In this document: positions 23,342 through 35,290 of the stretch, piece by piece
Numbering within the stretch: position 1 is the first letter of the stretch
How the letters are laid out: every line of letters begins with the position of its first letter
Assembly (NCBI GenBank): GCA_025174535.1
Contig: JALBUN010000006.1
Span: 1,178,001-1,242,000, forward strand
Origin: Cantharellus purpuraceus
Lineage: Eukaryota > Basidiomycota > Agaricomycetes > Cantharellales > Hydnaceae
Direction: 5' to 3'
DNA: 64,000 nucleotides
Translations under genes and position numbers: made by a program
Notes under the pieces: model-generated
The model's input: only the letters and a program-made list of their open reading frames with translations
Database searches by the model: none
What the model was told of the DNA's origin: nothing

Positions 23342-24220
23342 GGAGACCATAGCGCAAAAGTACTTGGGCGTCTAAGTGCCTTTTTCACGCCGCGACCAAC
23401 CATAATGCATTCGCCTTTGGATGGCCTCTCACCCTGCCTGGATACCCTGTCCTTAAATTATATCCCAAATGTTTCTGGTACAACATCTGGGGAGCTCAAG
23501 ACGTTGCTACACACTGAAAATACGGTCCCTAGACGAAGACGATTCCTTTGTCATGTGTCGGGAACACCTGGTATTGGCCAACTACATATTAGATGTGTCG
23601 ATCCTCTTCGTCAGGCTATCATCGATAAATTGCGAATAAGGGATCCTTCGCGCAATGAGTGTCATACTACACCTGTAGCTCGCTTTAACTTCAGGGCTTC
23701 GAAGTAGATTTGAGGACAGGCCAATGCCCTGACATATTTTTAGCCATTCCAAGAGTGCTTAATGAAGCTATCCAATGACCCACGTGGTGACATCAACAGC
23801 TTTGTCAAAGTCAGAGAAAGCCCCGAGCTTGCGCCTGTCGGTTGCACACGGCGATATCGTTATGCATGGTTCGGATTCATGGCTAGATGACTATTGATAT
23901 TGAGTGACAGTAGATTGTTGTCCATTGCTCAGAAATGCTAGGATCCATGTGGTCGCCTTTAGCAGGTCCCTCAGAAAAGCGTAGAGCGAGTCTGAGCTCT
24001 TAAGTTCGTTCTTGGCCCTGAAGCTGAAGCAAGTGCTACAAAATTCCGCTGAAACTCAAGCGAGAATTACTTATGTTAAGCGTTACACAAGAGCACCAAG
24101 CATCTAGAGACCCGCTGAGGGGCATTCGGATTTTGCGAATTCAATAGAGCCAGTTGATGACATAGAAGGCTTACATAAACAAGAAGGCACTCGACGTCGT
24201 CCGAAGTTCCGTCGACTTAG
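23342..24220. other. Divergent intergenic region between UTP10 and MIC19
   Basis: This 880-bp gap is unusually long for this window and should hold both promoters. A plus-strand reading open at about 23404-23707 (ending ARFNFRASK) is not recognisable and has no splice-linked continuation that I could support. The remainder shows nothing definite. Confidence 0.4.
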
Positions 24221-24947
24221 ATGGGTGCAAGCCAGTCCACCGAAAAAGTTGTCTACGAAACACCAATACAGGTCAATTGTTAGTATTCGACACACAGCAT
24301 CCAAACTAACGACTCAACGAAACGCCAGTTTTCGAATGACTTAGTCAACCACCTGTCTGACGAGCTTGCGTCGCCCGAAACTAATTCTGCACAACAATCT
24401 ATACTCGACCATCACGTGCGGTCTCGCATTCAAGCCGAGATAGCGCGTTTACGGGAGGAAGAGGAGGTGGTGAAGACTCAGATTGAGCGAGCACTAGAGC
24501 GAGAGAATATCGACCGCGAAAGAAGATCGGCGGTGCCAGGAGAAGACGTGGGTGGAGTTGGTGTTGAGGGTTATGTTGAAAATGGGTCAACGGATGGTGT
24601 CGTGCGTTCAGGTGCATCTTTGATGGAGGACTTGAAAGAAGTGCAAAGCAAGGTAGAGCGATTTCACCAAAGAAGGAGCCTAGACGACGTGCCAGAGGTA
24701 AAGGCACCATCAGAGGCATTGGTCGAGTGTTATAGGTATTATGCCATCTCCCTTGCAAAACAGACTTGACACAACTTTCATGTTCACAGAAAGAACCGAA
24801 AGACATCACTGGATTGTTGGATAGAGGTTGCTGAATTCAAGGAGTCAGTTGCTCGGGCGGAACAGGCCAGTTCAGTCCTTATTTGGCATACTATAACTCA
24901 CTCGAATATTCTTCGGGATTCAGAAATTCATAGACACTTTACGGTAG
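24221..24947 (+). CDS. MIC19: MICOS complex subunit Mic19
   Basis: Four exons are inferred: 24221-24271, 24329-24735, 24790-24865 and 24924-24947 (185 residues). The N-terminus MGASQS is a classic N-myristoylation sequence, as in CHCHD3/Mic19. FSNDLVNHLSD and SPET follow, then a long charged coiled coil (SRIQAEIARLREEEE, RERRSA), a VERFHQRRSLDDVPEVK segment and a C-terminal LDCWIEVAEFKESVARAEQ. This domain order is that of fungal Mic19 (DUF1690 family), a peripheral inner-membrane protein of the crista-junction complex. The last intron needs a GC donor (CAG|GCCAGT); it restores the expected short tail KFIDTLR. Reading through instead gives an unrelated tail. Convergent with the next gene, 171 bases away. 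Confidence 0.87.
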
Positions 24948-25118
24948 CAGATCAACACGTCTTGTTGTCCCACTCTTTATCAACTTGATGAGAACACTTC
25001 AATTACGAGATTGAACGTACAATTGACCTACTAATTTGGGCATATATTCAAGCTGTAAAAGCCACACGATCCAAACTCAATAATCGGTGTAGCTTAAGCT
25101 AGCTTACCATAGGGGTCG

Positions 25119-27901
25119 CTAGAAGCCACCTTTTCCTTGAACTCGCGCTACAGCCCCGAGGAGTCCCTTGACTATATTAATGGGTCCCCCCTTACCTCCC
25201 TTACCCTCTAGAATGGTCCCGTCCTTGTCCTTCCAGACGCCATCCTGAGAATCCAGCAGTCCGTATATAGCTGTGTTCTGATTGTTGTCAATGCCGGCTC
25301 TCCATTCTGCGCACATTTCCAATGAATCGACCATGATATTAATTTCCTGAGAATGGAACCAAGACTGTGTGTCTGAAATATGATATCAACATGTATTTTC
25401 AACAATGGAACTGTTGAGGTTGAAATTACCTTGATTGCCATTTCCTTGAATGGCAACCTGGTCATCAACGATACAGAACTTGACTGTGAGGCATGAAGGT
25501 CATTTATATGCTAGGACTTCCTTCAAGGCAGCCTACCATGGCAGTTACGGCGCTTCTCAGCAGCGTCAATAGGCACTTCCTGATCTTTAGCAGTGTACCA
25601 GTAGACTTTGAGGAATCGTTGTTTTCCCTCGACATTCAAGGTTTTGTACATGTCCGAGACAACCTTGCTGTTGGTGCCCCCTTGACCGGGTAACATTTCT
25701 AAGAGAAGGACCCATAATTAGGCGACGTCAAAGATTGTCAGACTGAACTTACCTCCCCCATCGTTAAAGCCAAGGTCGAGGTAAAGGATACATTCAACAC
25801 CTCTTCGGCAAGCATCAAGAATCTCTTTCACTACAGGGGTTGCGTTAAAAGTCGGAGTTTGACTAAAGTCCAACCAGATGTCTTAAGTAAATGAGGTCAA
25901 GGTATGTGTCAGCGAAAACGCACATGAAGATGCTCTTCTGAGCAAGTCGGAAGCCTGCCAGCCATGCTGCATTCTGAGGGACTTCCAAATCGCCGTGTCC
26001 GGGGGCTTTCCGTACAATCATTGTGTGGTGAGCAGAGACCGAGAGGTCAAGATGTTGGGGTATACGCACTTCCACGAGGTGCACGGTTAACCATGGCGAT
26101 AGGAAATGGTTTGTGTGGCTTGTGCAAGATGTGGGGATGGAAGCCCTCCGCTACCTCAGGGCCGGCAGCTGGTTTGGTATATTGCATTCCTGCGTCTGAA
26201 GACAGATATAACATTGACGACTCTGACACCATGGAAGCTCACTGAGGTGATTAGCCATGGCCTGTGGTGATCCATCTTTCTTCTGTGCAGCTGCGAGCTC
26301 TGCATCAACATGCCTCACTTCCTCAACACCAGGACGTTCATGCACCAGTGGATGTTGTTTGGAAATAGGATCTGGATGCTCAGGATCAGGAGTTCGGTTT
26401 TTATCTGTCGTATAGATAAGAATGACGAGTCCACCTCAAGGAGTAAGTAGCTGACAGACCTACGGGATCTGATGGGAGATAGCTCGGCGGGGATGCTTCA
26501 GTGACTGCACGGTGAACCGATGATACGTCCTCGTGAGGCTTTGTAGGCAGAGTCTCAGTCGTGGGGTGATTGTTCTGTTGAGTACCAGAACCTTTGAGGT
26601 CCAGAGATGTTCTATTAGTCCTGGCTCCCTCCGTGAGGTAGATATCTATCATCATGTTCAATGCGACACATTCAAAGCTCTAATAAACGCATACCTTTCA
26701 AGTGTCGGTTTTCCTCCGCAAACTTATACTCCTCTCCATCTTTAGACGCACAACCTCCAGCCTTGAGTAGAGGAAGCGGGGGGTCGAATGCTTCCCCCCA
26801 GGACAAGAGGCTCATATCATAAAAGGAATCAACAATGGGCCCCTCAATATGTGTCATCATCTCGACATTAACCCGATCCTTTGGAATGGCTCGACACTGC
26901 ATGGGACAATATACTAGGATGTGAATCTTACCTGGATATTATTAGAATTGAGACAGGCAACCTTGCGATCGACTATCATATACTTTGCGTGGAAAGTACC
27001 CATGATAGGTCTGTGGTAGTTCTTTCGATGAAGCGATGGTCTAAGTACGAACCAGGCAGTCACGATGTGATACGAGAGAACTCACCATTACCTCGAATTC
27101 AATATTTGGTATATCTTCCTTTTTGGGCAGACCAACAGCCTGCCAATCTTCAGGTGGTACTCTCTGATGATTTTTGATGACTTGCTTAGGATTCCCGCGG
27201 TCATAAATGAGTTTCACAACGGGCTTTGTGGATTTCCCCTCGTGCCGTTTTGATAATTCGATGAGAGCATCATGCACTCTGTAAAAACATTTAATATGTG
27301 ATTGTTTCGTTATAATGAGGCAGACACACAAAGATGAAGAATAAGAGGGCTCCCAGTAGTTTGTTGCGATCATAACTTCAATTTCTGCATTAGCGATCAG
27401 ATTACGGTAGTGTCTCATGATGTCTGGAATGCTGAGGTCATAGAGTCAGCGTAAGCTGTTAGTTCGTATGCTGATGTTGCGCACACTGAGACGGTTGATA
27501 AAGGTATTACACCGGAGGATGCGAGCAAGGGTGGTGAGACCATCCCTAGCCACGGGTCACGCTCAAGGGTATCTAGGACATCACAGTACATCTATGATAC
27601 CAATGAAAGATGAAGCATTTCTTTATAAGTGGCGGGGTGTCCAACTCGCCTTCAGAAAGAGATCACTAGGCCTATAGGGAAACTTGCCGCACTTGGCAGC
27701 GCGATCGAGGTCCTCTCGAGTGTAGTCCTCATGAAGCTTCGGTTTCCCTATGTTCCTTCTCGCAACACTGCTTCCCGCAATTAGTTTGTCTGCGTACAAC
27801 CCGCGCGCAAGCTTGGTGATTTCCTCCTGAGGGTTGTTGGCAACGGCCTGCGTGAGCGTGTGATCGCAATGGGTAAGTTCGAATATGATATCTGACGGCA
27901 T
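25119..27901 (-). CDS. Phospholipase D superfamily phosphodiesterase (two HKD motifs)
   Basis: This is a multi-exon minus-strand gene starting MPSDIIFELTHCDHTLTQA. Exons join in frame through RPSDLFLKANTLERDPWLGM and IPDIMRHYRNLIANAEIEV. The first HxKxxxxD motif is in MGTFHAKYMIVDRK (about 26950-27005) and is followed by LNSNNIQ. The second is split by an intron: CH | VKFCIVDDQVAIQGNGNQ (about 25435-25525), followed by TQSWFHSQEINIMVDS. Both catalytic motifs are therefore complete, as in PLD-type lipases, phosphatidyltransferases and nucleases. No signal peptide or PX/PH domain is visible, so the substrate (lipid or nucleic acid) cannot be told from sequence. The protein ends in a Gly/Lys-rich tail (VQGKGGF). 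Confidence 0.85.
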
Positions 27902-28560
27902 GGTGGTACACAGAGGGGAGAAAGATGGTGTGTGATATCTAGCTTTCGCTGCGGCTGTGCCTCTACGAATGTACCAACGTCACAAGTATTTTGGAATATT
28001 GTAGGTCACGTGCATCATTATCCTGCCAGGGGACTCAGCTCCCTACTCGGATTTATATCCGAGCCGGAGTTCAACGGCGGTCAGCAGAGGGAAAGAGCTT
28101 GAAGAAGAAATCCGCTGCCGATGGTTGGGGGCGAAGGTAAGAGGGATATGCTTACACAAGCATTATCCTCCCTTCTTAGGCAGCGGGGTTTGAGCTTGGT
28201 CAGCTTGTGCCTCACTTTCAGCTCAACCTTAGGAATAGCAAAAATGAATGTCTCCACCACCTGTATGGCGCCAATTTCAAAGCCAGTTTGTAAGGAGCTG
28301 GTCCACTTAGCGGACATACAGCAATAGCTCCGACTTAACTAGGAGCTCCGACTCAGTTCTGAGACAGGAGAAAGGAGAATAGTTACATGTACGTTAGCGA
28401 TAGGAGAACCCGACCTCGATATACACTTGGTTACGACTGGTCTACTAGTTGTCCTAAGTACTTCAAACTCTAACTCATTACACAGTTAGACGCAATTGAC
28501 AAATGACTGAGTGATTTTCTTGGAACTGGAGTGAAAAATTAAGACAGTGAAGGGCCTGGT
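27902..28560. other. Intergenic region upstream of the PLD gene
   Basis: Only unrecognised short readings are seen; the best is a minus-strand one at 28081-28317 containing LKVRHKLTKLKPRC. A single palindromic TATATCCGAGC-type stretch lies near 28053. Nothing can be assigned. Confidence 0.35.
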
Positions 28561-28961
28561 TTATGAGGGTATGCCATATGAAAAACAGAGATGATCTCCA
28601 TCACATGTCCTAGCTCTGAGGCTGGTAGCCATGAAGTTTCTTCATCTGTTCCTTTGTACCCTGCCCACCAGACAAGGTATTGCAGTTTACATTTGTGCCT
28701 CTTGTCTATCTTGGAGTCCAGAATCTCTGAGATTTTCTACTCCAGTTCTCCATCAATGATAACAGGAGGGGCTGGAGTTGGTTCTCAATTGGAGAATGGA
28801 TCTGGAATTGATGGTTTGAGCATGGAGACATGGAAGATAGGGTGAATGGAGCACATGCTTTCTTGAAGATGGAGAGTGAAGGAGTTGGAACCTGCTTGAG
28901 TGATGATTTCAAAAGGACCAAGGTATTTCTCCCATAGTTTCTTGGAAGGTCTTGTGGTTCA
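28561..28961 (-). pseudogene. Gypsy Pol C-terminus and chromodomain relic
   Basis: The minus-strand reading gives TTRPSKKL, WEKYLGPFEI, IHPIFHVSMLKP, then DKRHKCKLQYLVWWAGY and DEETSWLPASEL. This is the integrase C-terminal module followed by a chromodomain of a gypsy Pol, unlike the one at the window start. In-frame stops separate the parts. The match runs right up to base 28961, where the next LTR begins. Confidence 0.8.
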
Positions 28962-30865
28962 TGTATGGGAACCACCTTTTCCTATCAAATTCTATTTATG
29001 CAGCACCAATGTGCTCTATTGTGCTTTTCTGTTCCTAAATATCAGCATATACATGGAATGAACTTATTCAAATATTCTCTATTTTTCCCTATTTTTCTGA
29101 GGATTTTCCATGCAGAACTTTGCCCAGAATGTGTTGATTGTGATGGCTGCTAATAAGATCAAATACAACAACACTGGTGTTGGTTCTGCAAGGGACATGA
29201 GGCAACACCCTACTAATATATATATACAAATAGTAAACCCCTATAACATCCAAGACCTCCTTACTCATCATATGGCCTGTGTGTAGCCTGTACTCCAACC
29301 CATGCTCTGACAATTCTGCTGTGCTACAGTTGTGGACCCATAGGTGCCCACAAACCTTCACACAGTCAGCACTCCAACTTTGGACCAGGCATTCGGCCTG
29401 AATTCAAGCTCAGATGTCTCTGATCAATAAATATTCCATAACTTGAAAGCCACAGCCTCTCAGGGCACAATTTGATGATTATGGGATGCGAGAGAAAGGC
29501 TTTTGAATATGAAACTTCAGTTGTGCAGGGAGCAAACAACTATTACATTCAGTAGTTACCTTTTGAATATGAACTATATGGTCTGCTCAGTATAATTATA
29601 TGAGAGAAATAAAATTGGTGTGTACACTTCAGTTGTGCAGGGAGCAAACAACTGAAGTGGCTAGTATAGTAATACAATACTTATATTTTGTTGCACTGAA
29701 ACATAAAAAGGGGTCATATGCATGGCCCTTATATGTGTATGTTTGTGGTCATTGTGTTTTGTGGTTCCGATGTTTCATCTTCATTGATCTTGATAATCCA
29801 ACACAATTTTCCATGGAGATCATCACCTGAGATGTGGCTATCCATGGCTGTGCAAACCGGTGCGGAAAACAGGGTGGATACCCTTCTTTTTGCCTGATCA
29901 GTGCCTAATTCAGGGATCAGATCAGGTGATTGCCTTGGAATATTCTACCCCATTCCATAACATTCTAGCTGTTTCCCTCTATTATTAGATAGAACATTCC
30001 AGAATCATTATTCAGCTCCTGATCAGTGTTAATGCAGTGATCAGAACCTGTGATTGGCTTGGAATATTCTACCCCTTTCTTCCACCTTCCACTACCTTCC
30101 AGTAGTTTCCATCTATTAATAGGTAGAATATTCCAGAAGCATTACTCAGCCCCTGTAAATACAATATATAAGGAGGTCATTCTGCCTCTGAAATAGTAAC
30201 ATATTCTACCCATCTTTTGCACACCAGTGTGACTAGAGTGACATACAGTGTCATCCTCTATATCTCAGTAACTGTTGATTACCAGTTCAAGGATCTTTTA
30301 CAGTTGTGTAACTGTACTTGATTGCACTCAAAGTAGTGATATTCCTGCTTTGGGCATGAGTGTAGTATCTGCCTCACGTGACTACAAATCTACAGGGTGA
30401 GATTGTCTGTCGATAGTCCTGCCATTAGTGCTCTTGTTTAAGTTACTAGTGTGTACTGCCTTTGCAGAGCATTAGAAGCTTGAACTCGTGTGAAGCAGTT
30501 GCTAGACTACTTCACACATTGCTGTTACCCACTTCAGAGTGCCACTGGTTGGACGGTTGGATTCATCCACCTACTTCCTTTAGCCTCTAAGTGCATTCCC
30601 CTCTTTTTGGAATATCTGGACCCCTAAGCATCCGTGAACTCTAGACTCTGGAAGTCATATTCATTCTCTACTACTAAGAAATGTGTTACCTTCCTGCATA
30701 TCATCTGCATTGACCATTACAATGGACTGTAACCAAAGTACAAACATTAAATTGTTTCTGAAGTTGTGCTGCAGCAGGGTTTGATATTCTTCTCAGCTGT
30801 TCATTCACGGAATTGTGGTGATTTAGAGTTTGCCCTAACACCATAATTTTGCGAGTTCCAAAACA
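28962..30865 (+). repeat. Second LTR copy of the 5.2 kb family, with insertions
   Basis: It starts TGTATGGGAACC and ends AAAACA like the LTR at 5228-6658 and aligns along its length. It is longer because of a ~180 bp stretch around 29120-29310 absent from the other copy and a 328-bp insertion at 29474-29801. The flanks (GTTCA left, GCTGG right) show no target duplication, and the left flank is a reverse pol relic while the right is not. This points to a recombined or partly deleted insertion, not a clean solo LTR. Confidence 0.85.
29474..29801. mobile_element. Small non-autonomous insertion (MITE-like) inside the LTR
   Basis: The insert is flanked by an 8-bp direct repeat CACAATTT (29466-29473 and 29802-29809) where the uninterrupted LTR has CACTATTT once. 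Bases 4-9 from each end read GATTAT in inverted register, a very short terminal inverted repeat. It holds a repeated segment (about 29512-29540 and 29626-29654) with a CTTCAGTTGT...ACAACTGAAG palindrome. An 8-bp duplication fits hAT-type MITEs. Confidence 0.6.
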
Positions 30866-32022
30866 GCTGGAGTTTGGCTGCTAGTAAAGAGGGACTTTAC
30901 TGTTCCAGTTCAACTGGAGACAGAGTGGGAGCAATACTATTGAGTTGGATCCAGTGGACTTGGCTTCAACCTGTGTGTTGCACCCCCTCAGATCGTTGGT
31001 CCAATATTTCAGAGTTCAGAGTATGGAGTTGGATCAGGGATCTGGAGTTTGACTTGTCAAGAAGGTACTTGTCAAGAAGCTAGCAACCAAGAAGTTAATG
31101 GGGCAAATCTTAGTCGATACACAAACTACTGTAATAGACAGAGAGTAGCCTGTATAAGGGAGAATTGAATGCTGAAACTAAAACGATAAGACAATAAGAT
31201 GGATATGAAGTACAACATGGAAAAGAGTTTGGAGTTTGGACCCAAGTCCAAACTGAAACTAAACAATATAAAAGAAGGAGGTTTGTTGTAACCCATAAGA
31301 AGAAACTACTTATAAAGAGAACAATAATGGAGTTCAGGGTTGACAGAGGTGGAGTTGATGGGGATGGAGAAGAAGGAGATGGAGGTCTGGAGTTCAGACT
31401 TGGTGTTACAGGATGTGGCAAGTAAAAGCTTTGTCATGCACCTGAAACACCTGACACCTCAAGCACCTTGGGGAAAAATTCATCTCACCTCAGGAAATTA
31501 CTGGTACCAGAGGGAAAGACCACTTATTGTAAACTGGCACAACAGCTGAGGATGTGGCTTCCTGGCCTCAAGGTGACCAGTCCTGAGAAATAATTAGATA
31601 CCTTCAAGATTATATCCTATGACTACAACACTGTTTCTCACTTGCTTTGTTTATGATATTAATTCATTATTCCCTCTTACATGCATTTCATTTGACTACC
31701 ATGAGATCCAACACACTAATAGGCAAGTTAGATTCCAAAGCGAGTTCAAGGGTAATATATCGATCCTGTGAAATATTGTCAGCTGTGAGTGATAACTGGC
31801 ACTTACTTTAAAGCTTTATGAGTTCAAATGACACGAGGGATGTATAGGTAGCCTATGGTCATTGGTTCAGGAAACAATATAAATCATTCAAGCACCACGC
31901 ATGCCAGTAAATATAGTGAGCGGAGTTCGAACGCGCTCAACCCGCTGTATACATCTCCAATAAACCAACTCACCTCATTACAACGCTCTCGAAGACCTTC
32001 AATTCAGCTCGAGTGTAAAAAG
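30866..32022. other. Repeat debris and ASF1 upstream region
   Basis: From 30866 to about 31420 the DNA is built from TGGAGTTTGG/CAGAGTTCAG-like words and shares a TGGACTTGGCTTCA block with the tandem repeat at 8230-8413. No coding gene is supported. Bases ~31420-32022 look like ordinary promoter DNA for ASF1. Confidence 0.5.
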
Positions 32023-32786
32023 ATGTCGATTGTCTCTATCAAGAACGTCCAAGTATGTCTATTGCCGCGTCTATCCGAACATTAATGAGGCTGGTTGTCT
32101 CAGTTCTTGAACAACCCAGCGCGTTTCCTCGATCCATATCACTTTCGAGTCACTTTTGAATGCATCGCACCTCTGAAAGATGGTGCGTGTACCTATTGAC
32201 AGCGTCACAAAAGTGATCACTCATGTTGTGATGACTTCTGACCAACTTTGCTTTAGATCTAGAGTGGAAGTTAATCTATGTCTCGTCACCAGACAATGAA
32301 TCGCTAGACCAGGAGCTCGATGACTGTCTTGTTGGTCCCGTACCCGTAGGCGTCAACTCGTTTGAGTTTCAGGGAACAGCCCCATCACCCTCACGCATAC
32401 CACCGGATGATGTCCTAGGCGTCGCAGCTCTCATCCTAACAGGAAGCTATAATGATCAGGAATTTGTGAGAGTGGGATATTACCAAAACACGGAATATGA
32501 CAATGAGGAGATGAAGGAAAATCCGCCAGCATCCATTGTGTTCGATCGACTCGTGCGGGATTTGTCGGATAAGCCACGAGTGACAAGGTTCAACATAAAA
32601 TGGTGAGTTCATCTCTCATTACCGAGCGATGATGTTTCAATGGATGGGCACCGTAGGGATGTTGCACCACCACAACCAACGCAGGTCATCGCCCCTTCAG
32701 GACCTACAGTGGTTCAATCAGCCCCCGTTCCTTCTGCGAATGATTACATTGTGAACACTGGACCCAATGGCGTTGCGGTTTCATGA
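32023..32786 (+). CDS. ASF1: Histone H3-H4 chaperone Asf1
   Basis: Four exons are inferred: 32023-32052, 32104-32182, 32257-32602 and 32657-32786 (194 residues). The protein starts MSIVSIKNVQFLNNPARFLD and continues through ECIAPLKDDLEWKLIYV, DCLVGPVPVGVN, SYNDQEFVRVGYY and DKPRVTRFNIKWD. These are the conserved strands of the immunoglobulin-like Asf1 core that binds H3-H4 in replication-coupled and replication-independent nucleosome assembly. The C-terminal tail is short and Pro/Ser-rich without the long acidic stretch found in budding yeast. All introns are GT-AG and short (50-75 nt). Confidence 0.95.
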
Positions 32787-33284
32787 TGGAGTGTTTTTAC
32801 GTTTCAATCTGTTGGAGTTACCCAGTGTATCATGCATGTACAAGAGGCGACCGTTCTGTAATGTGATGTTATGAAGTTAAAGAGCTTCTAAGCTCAGGAC
32901 ATGCACATCGGCGGAAATGCTCCCGATGGCGCCCAGTCGGCCCCTGCACCAAAGTTCAATGGGGCGGGGATCGAACGTGCTTCAATCTTAAGTAAGAACA
33001 GATTTGATTGGTGTTCTATCTGACAGTACTAGTTCGCTCCTCGTTTCTTCGTTGTACGTCGCTGTTGAGGGCTTATAGCTGGTCCATGTGCTTGGCATAA
33101 TATCACTATGGCAAAGCGTAGTTCTTATATAGAGGTATCTTAGTTTGGATGAATGATTAAATATCTCAGGAGCGCTGCTCCGATGGAAAAACCCGGAGTG
33201 CCGCTGGCTTATAATGTCTGACGGCGTTCGTCGCTTCACCAAATTTTCCACCATCGTTCCACTTTCATCCACCAACGCTTGAAA
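32787..33284. other. ASF1-GAPDH intergenic region
   Basis: No coding sequence is supported. The right end is the GAPDH core promoter: a TATA-like box and a pyrimidine-rich leader before the ATG. Confidence 0.5.
33208..33215 (+). promoter_or_regulatory. TATA-like box of the GAPDH gene
   Basis: CTTATAAT lies 70 bases before the GAPDH ATG. It is followed by a CT-rich leader (about 33245-33280), the usual layout of highly expressed basidiomycete gpd promoters. Confidence 0.5.
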
Positions 33285-34804
<1,520 letters not shown>

Positions 34805-35290
34805 CCAACCGCTTGATTCGGGGTTATGAAGAAAGTGCACGCTCTATTTGTTACCGCTTGACCTTGTAGACCCTTAATTATAGAGCCATTAGAATAAAAC
34901 TTACAGACCATTCATTATTTAATATTAAAGCATGCTGGAAGGCAGTGCGTGCCTGGTTTGTGTACTTTGCAACTATTGTTTTTAACTCCGTTAAGAGCGG
35001 AGTTTGTCCGTGCGCGTTGTCCAGGTAGCTTGAACTTTGTACTTGGCGTCACATTCTCTCCTACGCCATCGGCTGCGACCATTGTCTTATCCAACTTTTG
35101 TTGCCCAGGCTGCAGCGCTTCCCAGGGGCCATACCATCATTCTTCTTGGAATCCATCACGAAGCGCTAACTGTTTGTATTGGCACACTATCACTACAATG
35201 CCTGTAGCACCATTGCTGTGAACTGCTTTCATTGCTGGCACACATAAATCAGTTTCTTTCTACTTCAACCACCTGCAGCTGTCACCCCTT
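34805..35290. other. GAPDH 3' region and RasGEF promoter
   Basis: An A/T-rich stretch with AATAAAA near 34893 is a likely polyadenylation region for GAPDH. The remainder has no supported gene. Confidence 0.45.

Noticed and set aside
23404..23707. Plus-strand coding gene in the UTP10-MIC19 gap
   Set aside because: The 100-odd residue reading has no known motif and no convincing partner exons, so it is described only as intergenic.
24866..24987. MIC19 reading through to a TGA near 24987
   Set aside because: It adds an unrelated 39-residue tail. The GC-AG intron gives the short family-like end KFIDTLR.
28962..30865. Clean solo LTR
   Set aside because: Flanking pentamers differ (GTTCA and GCTGG) and the two flanks come from different sequence, so simple LTR-LTR recombination in place is not supported.
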